The notes under the pieces: generated by a model
The model's database searches: none
The model's input: the letters and a program-made list of their open reading frames with translations, nothing else
What the model was told of the DNA's origin: nothing
Shown here: positions 53,808 through 63,042 of the stretch, one piece after another
How positions within the stretch are numbered: the first letter of the stretch is position 1
Layout: every line of letters starts with the position of its first letter
Assembly: GCF_006716785.1 (NCBI RefSeq)
Contig: NZ_VFPQ01000001.1
Span: 4,278,001-4,342,000 of the forward strand
From: Thermopolyspora flexuosa
GTDB lineage: Bacteria; Actinomycetota; Actinomycetes; Streptosporangiales; Streptosporangiaceae
DNA length: 64,000 nt
Reading direction: 5' to 3'
Translations under genes and position numbers: made by a program

Positions 53808-54299
53808 TCAGCACCTGGCCTTGATGGTGTCCATCACCCTGCCGAACCGGCCGGGGTCGTGGTACCGCTCGCTCCAGTCCCGGAAGTGCACCGGCCGCCG
53901 CTCCCCGGTCTCGCTGTCCACGAAGCAGGCCTGCGCCTGGGCGTCGAAGGAACCGACGTGCTCGCGCAGATAATCCGGAATGCGCCCCTCCTCGCTCACC
54001 CCCGGCGTCCAGGTCCAGACCTTGCCGCCGAACCGCCCCTCCGGCCACAGGCAGATCGAGCCGCTGTCACACGTGGGACGCGCCGACGCCGGCGCGGCGT
54101 GCCCGGGCGGATCGATGAACCGGTCGTACAGGTAGAAGCACGCGCTACCGATGCCGAGCACCGTGGCGACGATCGCCGCGATGCCCTCCCATTTCGTCCA
54201 CCATCCTTCCTGGGTGACCTGCCGTGACGTGGAGTCGGAATGCCCACGTGAATTATTATCAAAGGACCCGGCTTTTCCACTGAGTCGCTTTCCGCCCAT
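53808..54299 (-). CDS. Membrane-anchored protein with peptidase inhibitor I36-like domain (tentative)
   Basis: 163 residues from ATG 54299, with GGAAG upstream. A Ser/Asn-rich cytosolic N-terminus, one helix (EGIAAIVATVLGIGSACFYLYD), then an outer domain starting CDSGSICLWPEGRFGGKVWTW and ending CFVDSETGERRPVHFRDWSERY ... DTIKARC. The C-x-S/G-x-x-C-LW-x-E-x-x-F-G-G pattern is like the I36 (SMPI) inhibitors of Streptomyces, and four cysteines could pair. Anchored forms of this domain are less usual. An inhibitory function is inferred from fold resemblance only. Confidence 0.5.
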   Translation of the reverse strand: MGGKRLSGKAGSFDNNSRGHSDSTSRQVTQEGWWTKWEGIAAIVATVLGIGSACFYLYDRFIDPPGHAAPASARPTCDSGSICLWPEGRFGGKVWTWTPGVSEEGRIPDYLREHVGSFDAQAQACFVDSETGERRPVHFRDWSERYHDPGRFGRVMDTIKARC

Positions 54300-54676
54300 T
54301 TTATTCTTCCAGCAACGCGCCTTTCACTCCCCCGCCTCCCGACCAATCTAACGAACTCACCAAGGGAAAGGCGCCGAGTGCGCCGATTTTCCGAATCACC
54401 GCTTGCCAGACAAAACCGCATTTATTGCCATTTTTCTTTTGCGTCATGGCGCGGTACGGCACGGCAGGCGCCCGCTCCGCCGCAGGTCACAGGGGCCGCG
54501 GCGGAACGGCTCGGCCCCAGCCGGGCGGTCAAGGCGCGCGGGCAGGGACGGCGTCCCGGTGACGGGCGCACCGATCGGCACGGAGTTCATCGAGCGGCCC
54601 GTGCGGGGGTTCCTCACCCGGGCGGGTTCCGGGATCGGCCGGGACGGTGGTGACGGAGCGGCGCGCCGGGGCCGCC
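54300..54676. other. 377-base gap, AT-rich at one end
   Basis: The part next to 54300 (to about 54440) is AT-richer than the chromosome and should hold the promoter of the I36-like gene. The rest is GC-rich with no coherent open frame. The gap ends at the DUF5996 stop. Confidence 0.45.
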
Positions 54677-55600
54677 TCACGCCAGCGGGTCGGTGACCCC
54701 GCCGGGGGATCGGGTGGCGTCGATGTCCCATCCGGCCCTGCGGGCGCCCGCCCGGTACGCGCTGTGCAGGAAGTCGAGCACGGTGCCGCGCGGATCGGCG
54801 GCCGAGCGGGCGTCGGCGTAGCGCAGGATCGCGAGGTGGCTGCCGCGGGACGGCATCCAGAACGCCTCCTCGGGGCGGAGCGGTTCCTCGGTGAGGCCGG
54901 CGGGCTCGGGCGCGGTGTAGGAGTAGAAGGCGGGTTCGGGCATGTTCCGGTCGCCGAACCAGAAGCCGGCGCTGATCACCTCTTCGGAGTAGGCCTCGCG
55001 GGTGACCGGGTCGACCTCGGGCCCCTGCTCGACCTTCCGGCCGGAGAATCGGGTGACGGCGATGTCGAAGGTGTGCCAGAAATGGTGGACCGGGCTGGTC
55101 TTGCCGGAGAAGTCCGCCGCGTAGCGTTCCAGCACCTGCGCGACCTGGGCGAGGACCTGCCAGTACCGGGTGACCATGACCGGGTCGTACGCCGCGTGCG
55201 CGGTGTCCTTCGCGAACGGCACGTCGTCGTCGAGATCGAACGGCTCGGCCTTGACGGCGACGTGGATGCCGAGGTGGTCCAGGGCCGCGAACAGCTCGCG
55301 GTGGAACGCGGCCACCGACCGCCCGGGCAACGCGAACGAGACGCTGCGCCCGTCGATCACGTCGACCGTGAGCCGGTGGCCGACGAAGTCGAAGTCGATG
55401 GCGAACACGGGGTTGTCGTCCAGCCCGCCCATCGGACGCGTGGTGATGCCCCGCCCGGTCACGTGGAAGGGGACGTGCCACCAGTGGTTGCGGCGCACGC
55501 TCGCCCCGAGGCGCACCTTCCCGACGATCTGCTCGAACCTGTGCAGCGTGGCCTTCGTGTCCGCCCAGGCGGCCAGCGGGATGTCCGGGAACGGCTCCAT
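54677..55600 (-). CDS. DUF5996 family protein
   Basis: 307 residues from ATG 55600, with GAGGTGATCGC upstream. Family blocks: WADTKATLHRFEQIVGKVRL, NHWWHVPFHVTGRGITTRP, FDFVGHRLTV, GRSVAAFHRELFAALDHLGI, DTAHAAYDPVMVTRYWQVL, FSGKTSPVHHFWHTFDIAVT and REAYSEEVISAGFWFGD. The His/Trp-rich core suggests an enzyme or metal site, but no activity is known to me. Stands alone; the neighbours give no clue. Confidence 0.85.
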   Translation of the reverse strand: MEPFPDIPLAAWADTKATLHRFEQIVGKVRLGASVRRNHWWHVPFHVTGRGITTRPMGGLDDNPVFAIDFDFVGHRLTVDVIDGRSVSFALPGRSVAAFHRELFAALDHLGIHVAVKAEPFDLDDDVPFAKDTAHAAYDPVMVTRYWQVLAQVAQVLERYAADFSGKTSPVHHFWHTFDIAVTRFSGRKVEQGPEVDPVTREAYSEEVISAGFWFGDRNMPEPAFYSYTAPEPAGLTEEPLRPEEAFWMPSRGSHLAILRYADARSAADPRGTVLDFLHSAYRAGARRAGWDIDATRSPGGVTDPLA

Positions 55601-55952
55601 GCGATCACCTCGTCCGACGGGCCCTGGATCCCGCCTTCCCCGAGGTGGACGCGCGATGGTCAGGAAAACGTATGCACCACACCCGGTTGGCGCAGGAGAA
55701 ACGGCCGGAACGTCCAGGCCGGGGTGAAGGACGCCACGGGCGGTTCACGAACGCCGCCGTGGCGGAGGTCCGCCTGGCCACGCCCCGCGTGAGGCGCGAG
55801 AACGTCGGGACGAGCACACGGCCCGGTACGGCGGGTGCACCGCCGACGAGCCGGCAGGGCCGCGGGCCGCGCGGCACCGCGATCGGATTCGCGCAGGGTG
55901 ACGAGCACGCCCGGCGCTCGTACCCGATGCTCGGGCGTTGCGGGACGGCGGG
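55601..55952. other. 352-base gap upstream of DUF5996 and beyond sucD
   Basis: No supported gene; a rightward open frame across it has no recognisable content or ribosome site. It should contain the DUF5996 promoter. Confidence 0.45.
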
Positions 55953-55997
55953 ACGCCGGGATCGCGCGGAGGGGTGGTGCTCCGGCGATCCCGGCGT
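55953..55997 (-). terminator. Hairpin after sucD
   Basis: Perfect 12-base arms ACGCCGGGATCG and CGATCCCGGCGT with a 21-base loop, 15 bases beyond the sucD stop at 56012. Likely end of the sucCD transcript. Confidence 0.7.
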
Positions 55998-56011
55998 ACG
56001 GCCCGGCCCGG

Positions 56012-56898
<887 letters not shown>

Positions 56899-56899
<1 letters not shown>

Positions 56900-58077
56900 C
56901 ACGCACCTACCGCGGCGAGCTCGGCGGCCCGCTTGGCCGCCTCGTCCATCGTGTCCACCAGCTCCACCCGCGGCAGGGCCGCGTCCTGGAGGATCTTCCG
57001 CCCGAGGGCGGCGTTGTTGCCGTCGAGGCGGACCACGAGCGGGTGCTTGACGGACTCGCCCCGCTCCTCGAGGAGCTTGAACGCCGAGACGATGCCGTTG
57101 GCCACGGCGTCGCAGGCGGTGATGCCGCCGAAGACGTTGACGAACACCGACTTGACGTCCGGGTCGGACAGCACGATCTCCAGGCCGTTCGCCATCACCT
57201 CGGCCGAGGCGCCGCCGCCGATGTCGAGGAAGTTCGCCGGACGCTGCCCGCCGAACTCCTCGCCGGCGTACGCGACGACGTCGAGGGTGGACATGACCAG
57301 GCCCGCGCCGTTGCCGATGATGCCGACGGTGCCGTCGAGCTTGACGTAGTTGAGGTCCTTCTCCTTGGCCCGGGCCTCCAGCGGGTCGGTCGTGGCCGCG
57401 TCGACGTACGCCTCGTGCTCGGGCTGCCGGAAGGAGGCGTTGTCGTCGAGCGTGACCTTGCCGTCGAGCGCGCGCACCTGCCCGTCGGCGCTGAGGATCA
57501 GCGGGTTGACCTCGACCAGGGTGGCGTCCTCGTCGACGAAGACCGCCCACAGCTTCTCGATGATCTCGGCGGCGCCCTCGATCGCCTTCTCGGGCAGGCC
57601 GCCGGCCCTGGCGATCTCGCGGGCGCGGGCGCGGTCGACGCCGGTGAGCGGGTTGACCGGGATCTTCGCCACCTTCTCCGGCGTGGCGTGCGCGACCTCC
57701 TCGATGTCCATGCCGCCGGAGGCCGAGCAGATCGCCAGGAAGGTACGGTTCGCGCGATCGAGCAGGAAGGAGAAGTAGTACTCCTCGGCGATCGCGCTCG
57801 CCTCCTCGATCAGGACCTTGTGGACCGTGTGGCCCTTGATGTCCATGCCGAGGATCTCAGTGGCCTTCCGGTAGGCGTCGTCGGCATCCTCGGCCACCTT
57901 GACACCGCCCGCCTTGCCCCGGCCGCCGGTCTTGACCTGGGCCTTCACCACGACCCGCCCGGTCAGCTCCGCGGCCGCGGCACGTGCCTCCTCCGCGGTG
58001 TGCGCGACCTTTCCGCGCGGCACCGGGATGCCGTACTCCGCGAAGAGCTCCTTCGCTTGATGTTCGAACAGGTCCAC
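56899..58077 (-). CDS. sucC: Succinyl-CoA synthetase beta subunit
   Basis: 392 residues from GTG 58077 ([22 protein letters not shown]), the conserved N-terminus; the frame is open to 58287 without conservation. ATP-grasp domain with [20 protein letters not shown] and [11 protein letters not shown]-like ([15 protein letters not shown]), then the CoA-ligase domain with [12 protein letters not shown] and NFLDIGGGA. Nucleotide specificity is not fixed by eye. AAGGACGG precedes the GTG. Promoter should be in the 364-base gap upstream. Confidence 0.97.
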
Positions 58078-58441
58078 GAGGGTCCGTCCTTGCTTTCCGG
58101 CTGACTTGACTGTCGTCAACCAGGCTCGGCCGCCGCGCCCTCCAAGGGCATGCCAGGGGGGTTCTGCCAGGAGCCTGGCGTATTCGCCAGTGAGCCTAGT
58201 CGTCACGCCTCGGTGAAGCGGCATCGGGTCCCGAATGCCCCGGTCCACGCGACGCGCGCGACCACCATTCAGGTACGGAACGGACACCTCACGCGTTCAC
58301 CCGCCCCTCTGTTAACTCCGACTTTCGGAACATCGGGGCAGGGTGTTCGCAGACCGGCGATCCGAACGGCGGGTGCGGAGGCCCGGTAAAGGCCCTCCGG
58401 GCCGCCCGGCGCCGGGAACGGGACCGTGAATGAGACGAAGG
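58078..58441. other. 364-base gap between sucC and the B12-binding gene
   Basis: No gene. It should hold the sucCD promoter on the leftward strand. A less GC-rich patch is around 58300-58340 (TTAACTCCGACTTTCGG). Nothing else seen. Confidence 0.4.
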
Positions 58442-58855
58442 TCATACGCTCGCGGGCACCGCCGAGCGCACCCAGTCCACGATCTCCTCCATGCTCGCCC
58501 CGGGGGTGAAGATCTTCGCCACGCCGAGCCGTTCCAGCTCGGGGATGTCCGCGTCGGGGATGATGCCCCCGCCGAACACGACGATGTCCTCGGCCTGCTG
58601 CTCGCGCAGCAGCTCCAGCACCCGGGGGAACAGCGTCATGTGCGCGCCGGACAGGATCGACAGGCCGATCGCCGCGGCGTCCTCCTGGATCGCGGCCTGC
58701 ACGATCTGTTCGGGCGTCTGGTGCAGCCCGGTGTAGATGACCTCCGCGCCCGCGTCCCGCAGCGCCCGCGCGACGATCTTGGCACCCCGGTCGTGCCCGT
58801 CGAGCCCTGCCTTCGCGATGACCACCCGAATGCCCGCCAGCGGACCGTCGCCCAT
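58442..58855 (-). CDS. Lone cobalamin-binding domain protein (methylmalonyl-CoA mutase small-domain type)
   Basis: 137 residues from ATG 58855, with GAGGTCGGC upstream. B12-binding signature DGHDRG (Asp19-Gly24, with the lower-axial His21), then SILSGAH and GGGIIPD, as in the C-terminal domain of methylmalonyl-CoA mutase. In several actinobacteria this domain is a separate protein pairing with a large catalytic subunit; no such subunit is beside it. The mutase would feed succinyl-CoA to the sucCD step nearby, but the link is only positional. Confidence 0.9.
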   Translation of the reverse strand: MGDGPLAGIRVVIAKAGLDGHDRGAKIVARALRDAGAEVIYTGLHQTPEQIVQAAIQEDAAAIGLSILSGAHMTLFPRVLELLREQQAEDIVVFGGGIIPDADIPELERLGVAKIFTPGASMEEIVDWVRSAVPASV

Positions 58856-58891
58856 GCCGACCTCCCAGACCGACGTTTCCTCGGCACAAGG

Positions 58892-59437
58892 CTAGAACGT
58901 CCGGCGCCACCATCCAGGGATCCGGGTGCGTCGTTTGTCCGGGTTGCGTGCTGCGATCGTCGCGTTGAGCGCGGTGGCGAAGGCGGTCCACGCGAGGTAC
59001 GGCGTCAGCGCCGCGGCGGCGCGGCGGTCGGCGCGGCCGAAGCGGCGCAGCAGGTCGAGGTTGGACGCGTTGAGCGCGGCGAGGTCGGCGAGGGCGAGCC
59101 GGGGCGCGTGGGCGCGGAAGAACAGCGGGGTCCACGCGGCGTTGAGCGCGAGGTTGACGGCGAGCGCGCGGGCCACGGCGCCGCGTTCGCCGTTCTCGCC
59201 GTTCTCGCCGGTCGCGGCGAGCGCACGGGCTCCGCCGTACGCGATCAGCCCGTAGAGCACGGGCCACACCACCCCGAACGCCGCCGGCGGCGGCTGCCAG
59301 CGGGGCTTGCGCAGCCGCCGGTACCAGGACGAGCCGGGGTCGGTGGCGATCCCGCCGAGCGCGGCGGCCGCACCGACCGCCGGGGCGGTGCGGAGGAGGT
59401 AGCGGAGGACACGCCGGTTGTGCGCATGGTCGGCCAT
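58892..59437 (-). CDS. TspO/MBR family membrane protein
   Basis: 181 residues from ATG 59437. Five helices. Family marks: GGIATDPGSSWYRRLRKPRWQPPPAAFGVVWPVLYGLIAYG, NLALNAAWTPLFF and LTPYLAWTAFATALNATIA. Members bind porphyrins or other small hydrophobic molecules in the membrane. A loop between helices 2 and 3 has ENGENGE from a 9-base tandem repeat. Follows the B12 gene's start by 36 bases on the same strand, so the two may share a transcript. Confidence 0.9.
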   Translation of the reverse strand: MADHAHNRRVLRYLLRTAPAVGAAAALGGIATDPGSSWYRRLRKPRWQPPPAAFGVVWPVLYGLIAYGGARALAATGENGENGERGAVARALAVNLALNAAWTPLFFRAHAPRLALADLAALNASNLDLLRRFGRADRRAAAALTPYLAWTAFATALNATIAARNPDKRRTRIPGWWRRTF

Positions 59438-59571
59438 GGTCCGGCACTACCCCGCGGCGGGCGGACCATCCGTCGCGGCGCCTGCCGCTTCGCCGGGAAT
59501 TCTGCTATTCACGACATTTCAGTCATAAGTCGCGTCCAACATCGGACGTCACATACGCCCGATACATCACT

Positions 59572-59592
59572 GTGATCTTGGTATGGCAGACT
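59572..59592 (+). promoter_or_regulatory. Conserved upstream element, copy 1
   Basis: A 21-base stretch reading GTGATCTTGG...GGCAGACT, 54 bases before the first exported paralogue. Eighteen of 21 bases match the stretch at 61060-61080, while the flanks do not align well. Similar position and orientation suggest a shared promoter or operator. See the finding on the tandem exported proteins. Confidence 0.45.
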
Positions 59593-59645
59593 CCCGCCCA
59601 CTCTCTACCGACGTCGGCATATGAGCTTTCGAGAGGAATCCCGAT

Positions 59646-60620
59646 ATGAGGCGCCTGACGGCTGGACTGGCCTGTGCCGCCGCCGCCGCGCTGATCACGC
59701 CCACGGCGGCCGCGGCGTACGCGGACGCGGACCGCCCGGAGACGAAGCAGGCGGCGCCGCAGGCCACCGCGAAGAACGCGAAGAAGTCGAAGAGCACCAC
59801 GCCCGACCCGGTCGCCGCGGTCGGCGGGCGGCTCGCCGCCGGGGCCGGCGTGACGTACCGCTCCGCCACGACGGTGCAGGGCACGGTCGTCGCGACCACC
59901 TCCGCCACCTTCCGGCTCGACCGGTCCGGGCTCGCCGCCAGCGACGTCACCTCCCGCCTCACCGTGAAGGCGGCCGCCCTCGGTGAGGACGCCGGGCTCG
60001 CCGTGAAGCCCGAGCGCACGATCAAGATCGGCGACGTCACGTACCTGAACAGCCCGCTGCTCCGCAAGAACCTCCCCACGGACCGCCCGCTGGTGGAGGA
60101 GAACGGCCCGGAGGCCGCCCTGCTCACCGATCCCCTCACCAGCGGCCGGGCGTGGATCGAGACGCGTAACGGCCCGGTCGCCGGCGCGCTCGGCGTCTTC
60201 GGGCAGCTCGTCAACCCCGCCGAGCCCGGCACGCTGAAGGCCCTGCTCGCCACCACCAAGTCCACCCGCTCCGGCGTGGTGCTGGACGGCGCGAAGACCA
60301 CGGTCTACCGCGGCACGGTGACGATCGGGCGGCTGCACAAGGTCTCCCCGTGGCTGCGCGCCACGCTGCCGCTGAAGTCCGCCCCCAAGGCCGCGAACAC
60401 CGCGATCGACTGGGCGCTGTACGTCGGCAAGGACGGCCTGCCCCGCCGGATCGTGACCTCCTGGTCCCCGGCCGCCCTCGGCCTGGGCTCGCAGAAGTTC
60501 ACCGTGGACAGCCGGTTCACCTCGTGGGCCGCGAACGTCCGCGTCAAGCCCCCGGCCGACGACCAGATCGTCCGGGTCGACCCCCGTCACCTCACCACGG
60601 CCTCCCCGCTCGGCCGGTGA
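59646..60620 (+). CDS. Exported LolA/LppX-like protein, paralogue 1
   Basis: 324 residues from ATG 59646, with GAGAGGAA upstream. Sec signal peptide (MRRLTAGLACAAAAALITPT ... AYA) without a good lipobox. Lys/Thr-rich linker, then a beta-rich domain with GVTYRSATT, VKIGDVTYL, FGQLVNPAEPGTLKALLATTKS, TIGRLHKVSPWLR, WALYVGKDGLPRRIVTSWSPAALG and KPPADDQIV. This looks like a LolA/LppX fold, used to carry or sense lipids, but that is by eye. The 506-base gap after it may carry another promoter, as paralogues 2 and 3 are next. Confidence 0.75.
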   Translation: MRRLTAGLACAAAAALITPTAAAAYADADRPETKQAAPQATAKNAKKSKSTTPDPVAAVGGRLAAGAGVTYRSATTVQGTVVATTSATFRLDRSGLAASDVTSRLTVKAAALGEDAGLAVKPERTIKIGDVTYLNSPLLRKNLPTDRPLVEENGPEAALLTDPLTSGRAWIETRNGPVAGALGVFGQLVNPAEPGTLKALLATTKSTRSGVVLDGAKTTVYRGTVTIGRLHKVSPWLRATLPLKSAPKAANTAIDWALYVGKDGLPRRIVTSWSPAALGLGSQKFTVDSRFTSWAANVRVKPPADDQIVRVDPRHLTTASPLGR

Positions 60621-61126
60621 CCTTCGCGGCGCTCGATGACGTCCGGGAGTGACCCGGCGCGCCGTCACTCCCGGACGATTCGGGCGCCGCGCGACCTCCG
60701 GCCACCGCCACGGAACGCGGCCCGCCGCCACGAAACCCCTCACGAACCGGCCGGAGCGAGGCGCGCGTCCCGTCACGCCTGTATCCCAGGCCACCGGCGC
60801 ATCCGCGTCCCCGCCGCCCTCCCCGTCGCGGCCCCGCGGATTCACCGCCCGCGACGCCCGGCACGACCTTGCCGTTTCAGCACACCGCCGGCCGCCGTCA
60901 CGTCATGCGCACGCGCGATTTCGATATCGCGCCGCCAAACGGTATCCGGATTCGCCACACAGTGACGTTCGTCATTTCCTCCGGATGACTTTCGTCATTT
61001 ACCCGCACATTCGTCAAAGATTAAATTACTGCCGATGTTTTCCGTTTTGACATTGACTCGTGATCTTCGTTCGGCAGACTGCGCAGCGCAGGAGAGCAGG
61101 CGAGAATTCGAGAGGAAACCCCCCAG
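60621..61126. other. 506-base gap between paralogues 1 and 2
   Basis: GC-rich to about 60900, then AT-rich to 61080 (for example AAAGATTAAATTACTGCC). The AT-rich end holds TTGACT at 61054-61059 and the conserved element at 61060-61080. No gene. Confidence 0.5.
61060..61080 (+). promoter_or_regulatory. Conserved upstream element, copy 2
   Basis: Reads GTGATCTTCG...GGCAGACT, 46 bases before paralogue 2; matches the copy at 59572-59592 in 18 of 21 positions. TTGACT lies directly before it and CAGACT ends it, so it might overlap a -35/-10 pair with 16-base spacing. The spacing is inference. Confidence 0.45.
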
Positions 61127-61972
61127 ATGAGGCGTGTCACGCCCAAATTAGCCGCGCTCGCCGTCGCGGCGCTGTTCGCGCCCGTGGCGGTGGCCTCCCC
61201 TGCACACGCGAAACCCACCCCCGACCCGCTAACCGCGCTGCGCAAGCAGCTCACCGCCGGCGGCGGCGTGACGTACACGTCCCGCACCACGCTGCGGAAC
61301 AAGCGCATCGCCACCACCACCGGCGCCTTCCGGTTCGGCCGGTCCGGCCTCGCCGCGAGCCGCCTGTCCACCGGCCTTCGCGTGGAACTCCCGAGCCTGC
61401 GCGAGAACCCCCTGCTCGAGGCGCTGCCCGAGGAGACGGTGAAGATCGGCCGCACCGCCTACCTCCGCAACGTGGAACTCGTCCTCCGCCACCGTGAGCG
61501 CCGGCCGTGGGCGCAGGTGAAGGACGGACCCGCCACCGGCCTGTACGGCGTGCTCGGTCAGCTCGTCAACCCCACCGAGCCCGCCACGCTCAAGACCCTG
61601 CTCGCGCAGAGCAGGTCCAAGCGCCCCGGCGGGGTGGTGGGCGGCACGAGGACCACGCTCTACCAGGGCAAGGTGACGATCGGCCGGCTGTACCGGGTCT
61701 CCCCCTGGCTGCGTGACGCGCTGCTGACCAAACCCACCCCGAGGCTGGCGAAGACCACGGTCGACTGGAAGCTGTACGTCGGCGCGGACGGGCTGCCGCG
61801 CCGCGTGGTCTCCTCGTGGTCGCCGGCCGCGCTCGGCGTGACCAAGGGCAGGTTCACCGCCGACAGCACGTTCACCCGGTGGGGCAGGAAGATCTCGATC
61901 AAACCTCCGGCGGACCACGAGGTCATCCAGATACCCAAATCCGAGATCAAGCCCCCGCTCCCTGTGAAGTGA
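61127..61972 (+). CDS. Exported LolA/LppX-like protein, paralogue 2
   Basis: 281 residues from ATG 61127, with GAGAGGAAACC upstream. Signal peptide (MRRVTPKLAALAVAALFAPVAVASPAHA), then the same blocks as paralogue 1: GGVTYTSRTTLRN, RSGLAAS, VKIGRTAYL, GQLVNPTEPATLKTLLAQS, TLYQGKVTIGRLYRVSPWLR, WKLYVGADGLPRRVVSSWSPAALG and KPPADHEVI. The internal linker of paralogue 1 is absent. Shares the 21-base upstream element. Probably extracytoplasmic; ligand unknown. Confidence 0.75.
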   Translation: MRRVTPKLAALAVAALFAPVAVASPAHAKPTPDPLTALRKQLTAGGGVTYTSRTTLRNKRIATTTGAFRFGRSGLAASRLSTGLRVELPSLRENPLLEALPEETVKIGRTAYLRNVELVLRHRERRPWAQVKDGPATGLYGVLGQLVNPTEPATLKTLLAQSRSKRPGGVVGGTRTTLYQGKVTIGRLYRVSPWLRDALLTKPTPRLAKTTVDWKLYVGADGLPRRVVSSWSPAALGVTKGRFTADSTFTRWGRKISIKPPADHEVIQIPKSEIKPPLPVK

Positions 61973-62071
61973 CCGTTCGCGGGACGACACCCGCACTCAC
62001 CCCGACGACATCCGTACGGCGCGCCGACGCGGCCGACGCGTCCCGCTCGCCGTACCCCGTGAAAGGACACC

Positions 62072-62950
62072 ATGAAGAGATTCCTGGCGGTGCTCGCCGC
62101 CACGCTCATCGCACCCACGCTGGTGGCCGCCGCGACCCCGGCGGCCGCCCAGGCCGCGCCGCGCAACCCGGTGGCCGCGGTCCAGAAGCAGGTCGCCAAG
62201 AAGAGCGGCGTGCGGATCAACGAGACCACCCGGGTCACGGTCGACGGGAAGACCCTCCTGACCGCGAAGCAGGTCGGCGTGGTCAGGCTCGACCCCCGCC
62301 GCAAGGAGTTCTACGACGTGACGGGCCGGATCGTCGTCGACAAGGAGAGCGTCAAGCTGCGCATCCTCCGCGCGGGCGGCAAGGAGCACTACCTGCAGAG
62401 CCCGCTGCTCAAGGACGAGCTGCCCGAGGGCAAGACGTGGGTGAGCACCACGGAGTTCGCGTCCCTGCGCGGCCTGTCGACCGTCGACGGGACCAACCCC
62501 AAGGTGCTGAAGGTCCTGCTGGCCGGCGCCAAGTCCAAGGTTTCCGGCGGCAGGCTGGACGGCGTGCGGACCGTGGCCTACCGGGGCACGATCCCGGTCA
62601 GCCGGCTCGCCAAGGTCTCCCCGAACCTTCGCGACTTCGACACCGCGCTCAAGGGTGCCAAGGGCATCAAGCCGCCCTTCATCCGCTGGAAGCTCTACGT
62701 CGGCGGCCGTGACGGGCTCCCCCGCCGGCTCTCCACGGAGCTCGTGCTGTTCGAGGACAAGAAGGTCGGCTCGGTGAAGCTCCTCGACGACGTCCGCTAC
62801 AGCGGCTGGGGCACCAAGGTCAAGATCACGGCGCCGCCCGCCGACCAGGTGATCGACCTCAAGGAGCTGACGAGCGGGGACATCGAGGAGGTCCTCATCC
62901 CGTTCGCCGACCCGTTCAAGGGCCTGAAGCTCGACACCATCGCGGAGTGA
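62072..62950 (+). CDS. Exported LolA/LppX-like protein, paralogue 3
   Basis: 292 residues from ATG 62072, with GAAAGGAC upstream. Signal peptide (MKRFLAVLAATLIAPTLVAAATPAAAQA). Blocks are shared but more divergent: GVRINETTRVTVDGK, SPLLKDELPEGKTWV, WKLYVGGRDGLPRRLSTELV and ITAPPADQVIDLKEL. It lies 99 bases after paralogue 2 without its own conserved upstream element, so the two may be one transcript. Followed by a hairpin at 62990. Confidence 0.75.
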   Translation: MKRFLAVLAATLIAPTLVAAATPAAAQAAPRNPVAAVQKQVAKKSGVRINETTRVTVDGKTLLTAKQVGVVRLDPRRKEFYDVTGRIVVDKESVKLRILRAGGKEHYLQSPLLKDELPEGKTWVSTTEFASLRGLSTVDGTNPKVLKVLLAGAKSKVSGGRLDGVRTVAYRGTIPVSRLAKVSPNLRDFDTALKGAKGIKPPFIRWKLYVGGRDGLPRRLSTELVLFEDKKVGSVKLLDDVRYSGWGTKVKITAPPADQVIDLKELTSGDIEEVLIPFADPFKGLKLDTIAE

Positions 62951-62989
62951 CGTCCCAGCGGTGACCGACCGCAGGTGACGAGTCACACC

Positions 62990-63025
62990 CGGGCCCCGGC
63001 GGCCGTTCCGGCCCGCCGGGGCCCG
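62990..63025. terminator. Hairpin between paralogue 3 and the convergent helicase
   Basis: Perfect 13-base arms CGGGCCCCGGCGG and CCGCCGGGGCCCG with a ten-base loop. Only 18 bases from the helicase stop. No T tract. A shared terminator is likely. Confidence 0.65.
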
Positions 63026-63042
63026 TCACGTTTCCGGGGCGG

